Positions 35,049 to 43,493 of a stretch of DNA of 64,000 bases are shown one piece after another. Position 1 is the first letter of the stretch. Each line of letters opens with the position of its first letter. The notes under the pieces were generated by a model. That model worked only from the letters and a program-made list of their open reading frames with translations, ran no database searches and was not told the origin of the DNA. Position numbers and translations under genes: made by a program. This stretch comes from Spirosoma taeanense (GTDB taxonomy: Bacteria > Bacteroidota > Bacteroidia > Cytophagales > Spirosomataceae): the NCBI RefSeq assembly GCF_013127955.1, contig NZ_CP053435.1, positions 2,666,001-2,730,000 of the forward strand, in the 5' to 3' direction.

Positions 35049-36602
35049 TCAGCTGAGGTTCCGGTCCGCCAGAAACGACTGCCAGTCGGCAATCAGGTTC
35101 TTTCTGAGTACACGCGGAAACTTATTCTGCCCACCCAGCTTGCCCCGGGCTTTCATCCAGTCGTAGAAAGTTGCGGCTGGCAGCACCGTTACGGTTATAT
35201 CTTTCAGCGCGTGTCGACGCTCAACCGCGTAGTCGTCGTTCAGTTCCTTTAGCTTGGCGTCGAGCCGGTCGCGCAGTTTATCGGCATCAACCGGATCGTC
35301 GGTGCCGACGTACCAGTGGTGGGCAAAGAGCGTGTCGTGCGAAACACCTGCTACCGTAAACTCCCGGACCGAAATGCCGAACTCGTCGGAGACCGTTTCA
35401 ATCGCCTTGTTCATGTTGTCGACCGACAAATGTTCACCACACAGACTCAGGAAGTGTTTGGTTCGGCCCGTAATAACGATCTCGGCCCGGCGTTTGGAAA
35501 CGAACCGGATAGTATCACCGATCAGGTACCGCCAGGCGCCCGAGCAGGTCGAAAGCAGCAGGGCATACTCTTTGCCTTCTTCAACCTCGTCGATCATCAG
35601 CGTCCGGGGCTTGTCAACCAGTTCTCCATCGGCGGTGAAGTTCTGCTCGTTAAACGGGATGAACTCAAAGAACAGCCCGTTGTTCAGCACCAGCTGCATC
35701 CCTTCGGCATCGGGGTGGCTCTGGTAGGCAATGAAGCCTTCCGAAGCCAGATACGTTTCGATATACGTAATGGGGTGGGCGAGGAGCTTTTCGAATCCGG
35801 CGCGATAGGGCTCAAATGACACTCCTCCGTGGCAGAACACCATCAGGTTGGGCCATACGTCATGGATGGTTTTGACGTTGTAGCGGGCAATGATCTTTTC
35901 CATCAGGAGCTGAATCCAGGCCGGAACCCCCACCACATAGCCAATGTCCCAGTCACCGGCCTGCTCCGTAATTTCGTCGAGTTTAAGCGCCCAGTCGCGC
36001 TCCTGCGCAATTTCCCTGCCGGGCTTGTAGAACCGCTGGAACCAGAACGGAATCTGGCTGGCCGTAATTCCGGACAGGTCGCCTTCGTAATGGCCCTCGC
36101 GGGCGTTCAGGTTCGTGCTGCCGCCCAGCATGAGGTAGCCTTTTTCATAGAGCGTGGAGGGCAGGTTCTGGTAGCGGCCAAGCGTCAGAATCTGCCGGAT
36201 GCTCGTGCGCTGAATGGCCTTCGACATGGCCTTGGTGACGGGAATATACTTGGAAGCCGCTTCCGAGGTTCCTGAGCTCAGGGCGAAATACTTGACCCGG
36301 CCCGGCCAGGCAATGTCGCGCTCGCCCGCCAGCGAACGTTTCCACCAATTGTCGAACATCCGGTTATAATCGTGGATGGGCACGTGTTCCTTAAACTTCT
36401 CGTAAAAGGCTTTGTCCGGACCGAACTCGACCGCGTTGAGCAACTCCTCAAAGTGATATTTCTGGCCAAACTCCGTGAACCGGGCCTTGCTGATGAGCTT
36501 ACGAAACGCCTTCCGTTGCTGCCGCAAGGCGTTAGCTTTGCGTAGCCGAACCGCGTTCGTCAGTCGAATGCCGCTTTTAAGCATTCTGCCTAGTAGTGCC
36601 AT
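35049..36602 (-). CDS. GH3 auxin-responsive promoter family acyl-adenylating enzyme
   Basis: This 517-residue soluble protein is of the GH3 family, relatives of plant amido synthetases that adenylate a carboxylic acid and join it to an amino acid. The ATP-binding loop is SSGTSEAASKYIPVT at 109-123. Other family segments are YIETYLASEGFIAYQ, YALLLSTCSGAWRYLIGDTIRF and ITGRTKHFLSLCGEHLS. Bacterial members, common in Bacteroidota, have no established substrate, and the plant name should not be taken as function. The gene is alone on its strand, upstream of convergent neighbours. Confidence 0.9.
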   Translation of the reverse strand: MALLGRMLKSGIRLTNAVRLRKANALRQQRKAFRKLISKARFTEFGQKYHFEELLNAVEFGPDKAFYEKFKEHVPIHDYNRMFDNWWKRSLAGERDIAWPGRVKYFALSSGTSEAASKYIPVTKAMSKAIQRTSIRQILTLGRYQNLPSTLYEKGYLMLGGSTNLNAREGHYEGDLSGITASQIPFWFQRFYKPGREIAQERDWALKLDEITEQAGDWDIGYVVGVPAWIQLLMEKIIARYNVKTIHDVWPNLMVFCHGGVSFEPYRAGFEKLLAHPITYIETYLASEGFIAYQSHPDAEGMQLVLNNGLFFEFIPFNEQNFTADGELVDKPRTLMIDEVEEGKEYALLLSTCSGAWRYLIGDTIRFVSKRRAEIVITGRTKHFLSLCGEHLSVDNMNKAIETVSDEFGISVREFTVAGVSHDTLFAHHWYVGTDDPVDADKLRDRLDAKLKELNDDYAVERRHALKDITVTVLPAATFYDWMKARGKLGGQNKFPRVLRKNLIADWQSFLADRNLS

Positions 36603-36683
36603 GTTTGAATGATGAAAGATGAACCCATGCCAATGAATCTAGAACTGAACCGTACGGCATTGGTTATAACTCGGTCAGGATAA

Positions 36684-37460
36684 TCACAATTGCCACTCCT
36701 TCAGTGTGTCCATCATGCTGTAGGCCGTCATATCATACTGACATGGCACTACGGACGTATAGTTCTGCGCGAGTGCAAACTCGTCGGTATCTTCGGCATG
36801 GGGGTCGTGGTTGACAAACTCACCCGCCAGCCAGAAATACCGGCGACCGTGCGGGTCGCGCCGTTCGTCGAAGATCTCCTGCCATTTGGCATTGGCCTGC
36901 CGACAGATTCGGATGCCTTTGAGCGGCTCGGCCGCCCGCGCGGGAAAGTTCACGTTCAGGGCTGTGCCTTTCTTCATGCCGCGCTCCAGAACGTTGCGGG
37001 CAATGGTCAGAATGTGCTCGTGGGTATGCGAAAAATCGGGCTGGCGGGTGAAGTCGCCTAGCGAAAAGCCGATGGCCGGGATGCCTTCGATAGCCGCTTC
37101 GATAGCCGCCGACATCGTACCCGAATACAGCACACTGATGGACGAATTGCTGCCGTGGTTGATGCCGCTGACGACCAGATCCGGTACGCGGTCTTTCAGA
37201 ATGTGGTTCTTGGCCAGCTTTACGCAGTCGGCAGGCGTACCCGAACATTCATAAGCTGGAACGTCACCGAAAATGTCGGATGGATACAGCCGCAGCGGAT
37301 TCGCTATGGTGATGGCATGACCCATGCCCGACTGGGGGCTGTTCGGAGCGACCACCACGACTGAACCGAGCTGTTTCATTAACTCAACCAATGTTCGGAT
37401 GCCGTGGGCTGTAATGCCGTCGTCATTCGAGACCAGAATCAGGGGTTTTTGTTCCGCCAT
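36684..37460 (-). CDS. surE: 5'/3'-nucleotidase SurE
   Basis: SurE is a stationary-phase survival phosphatase that dephosphorylates nucleoside 5'- and 3'-monophosphates. The metal site SNDDG is at 11-15 (Asp13, Asp14), with VVAPNSPQSGMGHAI holding Ser44, and VVSGINHGSN carrying the conserved Asn. The ATG at 37460 gives 258 residues with the standard MAEQKPLILVSNDDG start. The longer frame to 37508 runs through the divergent promoter. It is divergent from the GNAT gene, with 54 bp between starts. The two do not overlap. Confidence 0.95.
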   Translation of the reverse strand: MAEQKPLILVSNDDGITAHGIRTLVELMKQLGSVVVVAPNSPQSGMGHAITIANPLRLYPSDIFGDVPAYECSGTPADCVKLAKNHILKDRVPDLVVSGINHGSNSSISVLYSGTMSAAIEAAIEGIPAIGFSLGDFTRQPDFSHTHEHILTIARNVLERGMKKGTALNVNFPARAAEPLKGIRICRQANAKWQEIFDERRDPHGRRYFWLAGEFVNHDPHAEDTDEFALAQNYTSVVPCQYDMTAYSMMDTLKEWQL

Positions 37461-37514
37461 GTATCGTAGGATGTTGTACTTTCGTAGCGCAAACCTACGC
37501 AAATACACCCGAAC

Positions 37515-38045
37515 GTGCCGCCGAAACTTCGTCTTGCTCAGCCCGCCGATATTCCTGCCATTATCCAGTTACAGCAACAGATCTGGGAGCCTACCTACCG
37601 CGCCATCCTTTCCGCCGACCAGATTACGTATATGTTCGAAGCCATGTATTCGCCCGAAGTACTGGCTAATCAGATGACTACACAGGGCCACACGTTCGTG
37701 CTGGCCGAAGATGCGGACCAACTGCTCGGCTTTGCGGCCTTTGCGCCCCTGGAGCCGGAAAGCCCTATCTTTAAACTGCATAAAATTTACGTCCTGCCCG
37801 TTACGCAGGGAACCGGCCTGGGTAAACACCTGCTCAGCGAGGTAGAATCGCGCTGCCGATCACTAGGCGGAACAGAACTGCTGCTGAACGTAAACCGGTA
37901 CAACCCGGCGCGGGGGTTTTACGAAAAACAGGGCTTTCGGGTGATTCGCGAGGAAGACATCGCCATTGGTCCGTACTGGATGAATGATTTTGTGATGGCC
38001 AAACCGCTGGTGAGCCAGGTGGATCAAAACCCGATTGCGGCATGA
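37515..38045 (+). CDS. GNAT-family N-acetyltransferase
   Basis: This is a 176-residue GCN5-related acetyltransferase starting at GTG 37515. The acetyl-CoA pyrophosphate-binding loop is QGTGLGK at 98-104, with the helix HLLSEVESRC following, and the C-terminal GFYEKQGFRV motif is standard. The acceptor is unknown. A TACTTTCG -7-like octamer lies at 37477-37484. The stop overlaps the start of the next gene (ATGA at 38042-38045), so it is translationally coupled to the glycosyltransferase. Confidence 0.85.
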   Translation: MPPKLRLAQPADIPAIIQLQQQIWEPTYRAILSADQITYMFEAMYSPEVLANQMTTQGHTFVLAEDADQLLGFAAFAPLEPESPIFKLHKIYVLPVTQGTGLGKHLLSEVESRCRSLGGTELLLNVNRYNPARGFYEKQGFRVIREEDIAIGPYWMNDFVMAKPLVSQVDQNPIAA

Positions 38046-38986
38046 TTGCCAATGAGCTGATTTCGGTTGTCGTTCCCCTGTACAATGAAGCGGAGAATGT
38101 GCAGCCGCTGCTCGAACGGATTCGTACCGCCCTGACTGCACTTCGGTATGAGTTGATTCTGGTCGACGATGGCTCGCGCGATGCAACGGTTCGGCAGGTG
38201 CGTCAGTATGCCGATGCGCAAACCAAACTTGTGGTGCTGGCCCGCAACTACGGACAGACCGCAGCCATGGCCGCTGGTATCGACGCAGCGCAGGGCGACT
38301 ATATCGTTACGCTCGACGGGGATTTGCAGAACGACCCCGCCGACATTCCGGCCATGCACCAACTGGCGCAGACGGGCGACTGGGACGTAGTGGCTGGCAA
38401 CCGGGCCAACCGGCAGGATGGGCTTCTGTTGCGTAAGCTACCCAGCCGATTAGCAAATGCCCTGATCCGGCGACTGACGGGCGTTTACATCGACGATTAC
38501 GGTTGTACCCTCAAGCTGTTCCGGCGCGACATTGCGAAAAACCTGGGTCTGTATGGCGATATGCACCGGTTCATTCCGCCCCTGGCGGTTCTGCAGGGCG
38601 CGCGCATTACGCAGATGAATGTCCGGCATCATCCGCGCCTTCATGGCGCATCGAAATATGGTCTGGGCCGAATCGGGCCGGTGCTCAGCGACCTGCTGCT
38701 GGTGCTGTTCTGGCAGCGCTATTTCCGGCGCCCCATGCGGCTGTTTGGTCCGCTCGCGGCTGTGTCGCTGCTGGCAGGAGCGGGCGTCAGTATATATTTA
38801 TTGATTCAGAAACTGATGGGCGCAACGCTGGGGGGCAATTCACTGCTGTTGCTGGCGGCCGTGCTGTTGCTGGGCGGTTTTCAACTGCTGGCCTTTGGAC
38901 TAATCGCCGAGATGCAGATGCGAACCTACCACGAATCGGCCCATAAACCAACCTACCGCGTTCGCGAAATAATTGAGGCCGAATAA
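38042..38986 (+). CDS. GT2 family glycosyltransferase, polyprenyl-phosphate sugar synthase type
   Basis: This 314-residue enzyme resembles dolichol/undecaprenyl-phosphate mannose or aminoarabinose synthases (DPM1/ArnC-like). The nucleotide-sugar motif is VDDGSRD at 41-47 and the metal-binding motif is DGDLQNDP at 92-99. YGCTLKLFRRDIAKNL and HHPRLHGASKYGLGR are family segments. Two C-terminal membrane helices (about 232-252 and 266-289) anchor it. It would load a sugar onto a lipid carrier for envelope glycans. It is coupled to the GNAT gene by a 4-bp overlap. Confidence 0.88.
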   Translation: MIANELISVVVPLYNEAENVQPLLERIRTALTALRYELILVDDGSRDATVRQVRQYADAQTKLVVLARNYGQTAAMAAGIDAAQGDYIVTLDGDLQNDPADIPAMHQLAQTGDWDVVAGNRANRQDGLLLRKLPSRLANALIRRLTGVYIDDYGCTLKLFRRDIAKNLGLYGDMHRFIPPLAVLQGARITQMNVRHHPRLHGASKYGLGRIGPVLSDLLLVLFWQRYFRRPMRLFGPLAAVSLLAGAGVSIYLLIQKLMGATLGGNSLLLLAAVLLLGGFQLLAFGLIAEMQMRTYHESAHKPTYRVREIIEAE

Positions 38987-39033
38987 CGTAACGCTATCCG
39001 GCCCTGATAAAAATCTATGAGCTGAACACGCGG

Positions 39034-40005
39034 CTATTTCTCAGCCGAGAGAATGCTGCGTTGCCCTTGCCGGCTTTTGTAGCCCTGAATGGGTGAGTAA
39101 CTCTGGGTTTGCTTACCGTAGTAGCCGGTGCCATCGTAAGAGCGCAGATCCGGATCATTCTTGCAATCGTCAGTGCAGGTGCCGCCATGTTGGTGGCCGC
39201 AGGCTTCGCAGAGCGTAACGTGGTTGTTACAGACTGGACTGGCGCAGTTAATCATCCGGCTGGTGGGCGTGCCGCAGCGGTAGCAGGTCGAAACCGTGCT
39301 TGGGTTCACCTGATTAACTTCCACCGTCAGGCGGTTATCGAATACGTAACACTGCCCGTCGAAATCTTCGCCACCGGCTTCCATGCCGTATTTAATAATA
39401 CCGCCATGGAGCTGGTACACGTTCTGAAAGCCCCGCGCCAGCAGGTAAGCCGACGCTTTTTCGCACTTGATGCCGCCCGTGCAGTACGTAATGATCTTCT
39501 TATCTTTCAGGTGTTCGATCTCGTGGATATGCTCGGGGAGTTCGCGCAGGTTTTCCATGTCGAACGTAACGGCGCCTTTGAACTTGCCAACGGCATGTTC
39601 GTAATTCGAACGCATATCGATCAGCACTACGTCGGGGTCGTTCTTGAGCTGGCGAAAGTCTTCGGGTTCGAGATGAACACCCGTTTGCCGCAGCGGGTCA
39701 ACGGGTAGGTCGGAATGAACGATTTCGGTCTTGATCCGGACGTGCAGTTTCTGAAACGCGTGGCCTTCGGCTTCGTCTACTTTAAAGTCAATCCCGGCAA
39801 AACGGGGGTCAGCGTGGAGAGCAGTCATATAAGCCTCGCAGTCGGCCGCCAGTCCCGAAACGGTGCCGTTAAGACCTTCGGGCGCAACGATCACGCGCCC
39901 CAGCAGGTTTAGCTTCAGACACAGCAGATGGTGTTCCTCGCGGTACTGCTCGGGATTTTCAATGGGCGAATAGATATAGTAAAGAAGGACGCGATACGGT
40001 TTCAT
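39034..40005 (-). CDS. trhO: tRNA uridine(34) hydroxylase TrhO (rhodanese-related, YceA-like)
   Basis: TrhO performs O2-dependent formation of 5-hydroxyuridine at wobble U34 of tRNAs. The 323-residue protein has the N-terminal acylphosphatase-like domain (MKPYRVLLYYIYSPI, APEGLNGTVSG) and a rhodanese domain with catalytic Cys175 in TYCTGGIKCEKASAY. The C-terminal tail is cysteine-rich (CYRCGTPTSRMINCASPVC). The ATG at 40005 matches the family N-terminus. The frame extension to 40050 is discarded. It is monocistronic and divergent from the deoxynucleoside kinase gene. Confidence 0.93.
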   Translation of the reverse strand: MKPYRVLLYYIYSPIENPEQYREEHHLLCLKLNLLGRVIVAPEGLNGTVSGLAADCEAYMTALHADPRFAGIDFKVDEAEGHAFQKLHVRIKTEIVHSDLPVDPLRQTGVHLEPEDFRQLKNDPDVVLIDMRSNYEHAVGKFKGAVTFDMENLRELPEHIHEIEHLKDKKIITYCTGGIKCEKASAYLLARGFQNVYQLHGGIIKYGMEAGGEDFDGQCYVFDNRLTVEVNQVNPSTVSTCYRCGTPTSRMINCASPVCNNHVTLCEACGHQHGGTCTDDCKNDPDLRSYDGTGYYGKQTQSYSPIQGYKSRQGQRSILSAEK

Positions 40006-40128
40006 AGTACAAAAATAAACCCATTTGCCCAAAGTTCGTTCAATAGGCAAGGTGAGGCAGAACGGATAGCGTGAGTAAGCTCCGAAACCGGGCTTTGGCC
40101 CCTGGCTTACACCTTAATTCATAATCGT

Positions 40129-40773
40129 ATGCACGTTGCTATCACGGGAAATATTGGGGCTGGCAAAACGACGCTGGCCGAACGGCTGGCTCAGCATTAT
40201 GGCTGGGAGGTTCTCTACGAAGCGGTGGAGGGAAATCCATACCTCGCCGATTTTTACGAGGATATGCCCCGCTGGGCGTTTAACCTACAAATCTATTTTC
40301 TGAACAGCCGGTTTTCTCAGGTTAAAAAGATTATGACGGTTCGGGAGGCCAACCAGGTCAACCCGGCGCTGGCCCGAACGGTCGTGCAGGACCGGACCAT
40401 CTACGAAGATGCCGCCATCTTTGCCCGGAATCTGTACCAGAGCGGCCGCATGACCGAGCGGGATTATCTGACCTACCGGGCCCTGTTCGACAATATGATC
40501 AGCCTCGTTCACCCGCCCGACCTGATGATTTACCTCCGGGCGGATTTACCCAAGCTCCGCGAACAGATCCGGAAACGGGGGCGGCTGTTCGAGCAATCCA
40601 TCAGCGATGAGTACCTGTTGAGTCTGAATCAACTGTATGAAGAATTTATTACGTCATACAAAGCGGGCGAACTGCTGATTCTGGACGTCAATACCCTCGA
40701 CTACGCTGATCGTGCGGCTGATTTTCTGGAGGTGATCCGCCAGATTGACGCCCGGCTGACGATTCTTTCCTGA
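40129..40773 (+). CDS. Deoxynucleoside kinase
   Basis: This 214-residue salvage kinase phosphorylates deoxynucleosides with ATP. The P-loop is GNIGAGKTT at 7-15. ALARTVVQDRTIYEDAAIF holds the DR motif for substrate and phosphate contacts, and a lid-type arginine-rich segment is REQIRKRGRLFEQ. The family includes bacterial deoxyadenosine/deoxyguanosine kinases; base specificity cannot be read here. It is cytosolic. A 370-bp gene-free region follows. Confidence 0.9.
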   Translation: MHVAITGNIGAGKTTLAERLAQHYGWEVLYEAVEGNPYLADFYEDMPRWAFNLQIYFLNSRFSQVKKIMTVREANQVNPALARTVVQDRTIYEDAAIFARNLYQSGRMTERDYLTYRALFDNMISLVHPPDLMIYLRADLPKLREQIRKRGRLFEQSISDEYLLSLNQLYEEFITSYKAGELLILDVNTLDYADRAADFLEVIRQIDARLTILS

Positions 40774-40991
40774 TCCGTAGCCGACATATGCCGGCTCGTA
40801 TCCAATGATAGACTACTGCTGTAGCTGATTTTTAAGTACAGCTTGATTATGAGTCGGTTTCGTCGTACAATCAAATCGTCAATCGAAGTAAACATACCAC
40901 GCCCCAGTCTCGTTTAGGTCAAAGGTTACGGTGAAAGAAGCCTGGGTTTCTTTCACGAGCCGTAAGCTTATTCAGGTTGATCCAATGGACT
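40774..40991. other. Gene-free region with a hairpin after the kinase gene
   Basis: No gene is seen. A hairpin pairs GTGAAAGAA (40931-40939) with TTCTTTCAC (40948-40956), and an outer TTACG/CGTAA pairing (40926-40930, 40961-40965) extends it with a bulge. No T-run follows, so it is not a standard terminator and may be an operator or an RNA structure. Confidence 0.4.
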
Positions 40992-41022
40992 ACTGTTTTT
41001 ACAACTAAAAACAGTAATTTTG
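40992..41022 (+). promoter_or_regulatory. Palindromic operator overlapping a promoter of the receiver-protein gene
   Basis: A perfect 10-bp palindrome (ACTGTTTTTA at 40992-41001, TAAAAACAGT at 41006-41015, 4-bp centre) runs directly into TAATTTTG (41015-41022), a perfect -7 consensus. The palindrome covers where a -33 element would be, so a dimeric repressor is suggested. A weak terminator is the alternative reading. Confidence 0.45.
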
Positions 41023-41142
41023 TTTAGCTATTCTTCTACAAAGAAATTTTCGGTTCATATTTGCTTTATTCCTAATATGAAGCTTAATTGCTTGACCAAT
41101 AGATGCCTAAATTAGTTCTGGTATTAGAAGCTGACAATTTTT

Positions 41143-41643
41143 ATGAGCCTTACGTCAATTCTGCTACTCTCCACCAATCAGAAAGAATGCGAATTGTTAA
41201 CTAAAGCATTCACAAACAAAGGTCTGATTGTGCATTGCATTGATTCGCCAGCGGACGCCGATGTCATGCAAAAGGTGGATAACGCCCTGGCTAATCATGC
41301 CGACCGTGTATCCCTGATAATTCTGGATTTAGATGGACCGCAGGGTTATAGAATGAGTCTGCTGACTGCTATAAAACAGCACCCCTACAGTCATAGAGTA
41401 CCCCTGCTGGCGTTCAGCCAGAATAACGACAGCTTCTTTGTCGGGCATATTTACCAGATGGGCGTTACGTCAGTTTTTAAACGTCCCGTCGACTGGGAAC
41501 AATTTGCCCAGTCAGTAACGAGTTACTGGGGATACCCGGGCATCCGCCTGCCGGATGAAGCAGGGCACAGTGAAAAACGGACCCAGCCAACGGGCAGCAA
41601 AGTAAATCGTATGAATTATTATCCCCGCTCTCAATCGGAATAA
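41143..41643 (+). CDS. Stand-alone receiver-domain protein with degenerate acid pocket
   Basis: This 166-residue CheY-like single-domain protein has no output domain. The phosphoacceptor position is Asp62 in LIILDLDGPQGY, and the conserved Lys is Lys113 (VFKRPVD). The usual N-terminal acidic pair is replaced by Ser-Thr-Asn (residues 10-12), so Mg2+ binding and phosphorylation may be impaired. A basic 40-residue tail follows the domain. No histidine kinase is adjacent. A second receiver-like gene follows with its own promoter. Codon and base composition here is more AT-rich than the surrounding metabolic genes. Confidence 0.75.
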   Translation: MSLTSILLLSTNQKECELLTKAFTNKGLIVHCIDSPADADVMQKVDNALANHADRVSLIILDLDGPQGYRMSLLTAIKQHPYSHRVPLLAFSQNNDSFFVGHIYQMGVTSVFKRPVDWEQFAQSVTSYWGYPGIRLPDEAGHSEKRTQPTGSKVNRMNYYPRSQSE

Positions 41644-41665
41644 ATCAGACTTTTAAGCCGTAAAA

Positions 41666-41697
41666 TTTATCTAACTTTCTTAATTAAGTTACCTTTG
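41666..41697 (+). promoter_or_regulatory. Bacteroidota-type promoter of the second receiver-like gene
   Basis: A TTTA -33-like element (41666-41669) is separated by 20 bp from a perfect -7 TACCTTTG (41690-41697). The predicted start of transcription, about 6 nt later, lies upstream of the ATG at 41734. This argues against a TTG start at 41695. Confidence 0.5.
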
Positions 41698-41733
41698 TCG
41701 TCCAACGACTCACCACCGTTCTCTGCAAAGTCA

Positions 41734-42186
41734 ATGCGAAATCTGCCCTCAAAAACTATCCTGGTAATCGAAAACGACAGAGTGCATCAGGAATATATTA
41801 GCAGTTTCGTTGATGAAGATTCAAGCATTGGCTTAATTATCAAAGAAGACATTCGCTCGGCGATTACCTACCTCGAGACCATTCAGCGCAATCACTTTTC
41901 CCTGCCCGGCATCCTGCTGGTAAACTTTCAGGATTTTGATCAGGAAAGCTCCAGGCTGTTCGATGAACTTAAAAAGCGGGATTTACGGGGATGCATCCCC
42001 GTCGTTGCCGTGAGCGACACGGACGAGAAAAATCGGATCGATGCTGCCTACGATCAGGGGGTTGCCTCCTATATTGTAAAGCCGACCGAAGAAAAAGAAT
42101 GGCACTCCTGCATTACGGTGCTTATCCGGTACTGGTTCAACGAAGTTACGCTGCCCAACTACAGCATTGTCCGTAAAGGATTCTAA
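41734..42186 (+). CDS. Receiver-like protein lacking the phosphoacceptor aspartate
   Basis: This CheY-like domain protein has 150 residues from the ATG at 41734. A TTG 39 bp upstream is in frame but falls inside the promoter. The position of the phosphorylated Asp is Asn64 (GILLVNFQDFD), while Glu13/Asp15, Ser94 and Lys116 remain. It should therefore be a non-phosphorylatable pseudo-receiver, acting by binding a partner. It may antagonise or scaffold the receiver protein encoded just upstream. The end abuts a broken SusD fragment, so it sits at a rearrangement point. Confidence 0.7.
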   Translation: MRNLPSKTILVIENDRVHQEYISSFVDEDSSIGLIIKEDIRSAITYLETIQRNHFSLPGILLVNFQDFDQESSRLFDELKKRDLRGCIPVVAVSDTDEKNRIDAAYDQGVASYIVKPTEEKEWHSCITVLIRYWFNEVTLPNYSIVRKGF

Positions 42187-42404
42187 CGGATACCACGCTC
42201 CACTACTTCAATTTTGATTATAACATCCTGCAAACCAGCCCGAATCACGTTCTGTGGCCGGTTTCACAGTATCCCATTGATGGCAACTCGAAGGGATTCA
42301 TCAGCCTGAAAAAAGGGTATGCCGGTGATGAGCGGAACATCCCGGCTCTGACGGGGATTTCCCGGCAAGACAAGTGGAGCTGGCAGATTGCAGCTGATCA
42401 ATAG
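42186..42404 (+). pseudogene. C-terminal remnant of a RagB/SusD-family lipoprotein gene
   Basis: A stretch of 72 codons without a start reads through to TAG at 42402-42404. The peptide has the hallmark end of SusD-type nutrient-binding lipoproteins: HVLWPVSQYPIDGNSKG followed by GYAGDERNIPAL. The frame is closed by a stop at 42174, so about 400-500 N-terminal residues are missing. It lies where a SusC/SusD pair commonly precedes TIM-barrel isomerase and Gfo/Idh/MocA genes. Deletion, or replacement by the receiver genes, is inferred. Confidence 0.6.
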
Positions 42405-42569
42405 TAAAGAAATCTGTTCCTCTGCTTTTTCTGATACCAACGCTCCGGGCCGCTGGGTGGTGAGCCAATCAACCGCCGGGCGGGCCGGGCCTACAGGGCC
42501 ATCGGAGAAGAAGGTTTCTGACCTGTTTCGTCGTGGCTCTATCCTGAAAACCGTTTAATATTCCTACGG
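42405..42569. other. Gene-free spacer after the SusD remnant
   Basis: There is no open frame with start and family resemblance. The sequence keeps coding-like composition and may be further decayed coding DNA. No terminator or clear promoter is seen. Confidence 0.35.
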
Positions 42570-43433
42570 ATGAATACCCGAAGATCTTTTCTGAAAAAAG
42601 CAGGTGGCTCGGTAGCGCTGGCTACGATAGCTCCGGCGGTTACGCTGGCCAATACCCCGCAAACCCGGGGCCGCACTGATGAGGACCTGTTTAAACTGGC
42701 CATGGCCGGGTACAGCTTCGTGCACTTCAAGCTCGATCAGGCGCTTGAGATGATGAAAAAAACAGACGTGCACTACCTGTGTATAAAGGATTTTCATCTG
42801 CCCTACAACAGTACAGACGAGCAGATCAGGAACTTCCATGAAACGCTGAAGCAGTCCGGCGTAACGGGCTATGCCGTCGGGCCGATCTACATGAAGACTA
42901 ACCAGGAGATTGATAATGCTTTCGACTATGCCAAACGCGTGGGGGTTAAACTGATTGTTGGTGTGCCTAACGTTGAGGTTCTGCCGTACGTCGAAAAAAA
43001 GGTGAAGGAGTTCGATATGCGGTATGCGATTCACATCCACGGGCCGGATATCAAGCTTTGGCCAAACGCATCTTCCGTGATTGATGCCGTTAAAAATCTG
43101 GATTCGCGCATGGGCCTTTGTTTTGATATGGGCCACGATACGCGTTTTGGCGATGATGCCATTGCTGATCTGGAAAAATACGCCAAACGTATCTTCGACA
43201 TTCACCTGAAGAACGTAACGGCAGCCTCGAAAGAAGGAAAAACCTGCGAACTGAGCCGGGGCGTTATCGACATACCGGCTTTCGTTCAGATGCTCCGTAA
43301 GGTGAAATATGACGGAATGTGCAGCTTGGAGTATGAGAAAGACATGAAAGACCCGCTGGCTGGTATTGCTGAATCGGTCGGTTATTTTAAAGGTGTTTGC
43401 GATGCGTCCCGGTCGGGTCGGCGAAAAGCATAA
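42570..43433 (+). CDS. Tat-exported sugar phosphate isomerase/epimerase-like TIM-barrel protein
   Basis: This 287-residue protein is of the xylose-isomerase-like TIM-barrel family (AP endonuclease 2 fold). The start MNTRRSFLKKAGGS is a twin-arginine signal, so the folded protein goes to the periplasm. Barrel residues likely to bind the metal lie in KLIVGVPNVEV, YAIHIHGPD, LCFDMGHDTRFG, DIHLKN and CSLEYEKD. It resembles periplasmic keto-sugar isomerases coded beside Gfo/Idh/MocA proteins in Bacteroidota. The oxidoreductase follows 60 bp downstream with the same type of signal, so they likely act on one sugar. Confidence 0.85.
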   Translation: MNTRRSFLKKAGGSVALATIAPAVTLANTPQTRGRTDEDLFKLAMAGYSFVHFKLDQALEMMKKTDVHYLCIKDFHLPYNSTDEQIRNFHETLKQSGVTGYAVGPIYMKTNQEIDNAFDYAKRVGVKLIVGVPNVEVLPYVEKKVKEFDMRYAIHIHGPDIKLWPNASSVIDAVKNLDSRMGLCFDMGHDTRFGDDAIADLEKYAKRIFDIHLKNVTAASKEGKTCELSRGVIDIPAFVQMLRKVKYDGMCSLEYEKDMKDPLAGIAESVGYFKGVCDASRSGRRKA

Positions 43434-43493
43434 CCTGCCGGGGCCTATAATTGCAATGATCGTGGACGAGCCAGTCCCTAACATCCTAATCAA

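Noticed and set aside
41695..41733. TTG start giving the second receiver-like protein 13 extra residues
   Set aside because: The codon lies inside a perfect TACCTTTG -7 box, and the domain starts at the ATG at 41734.
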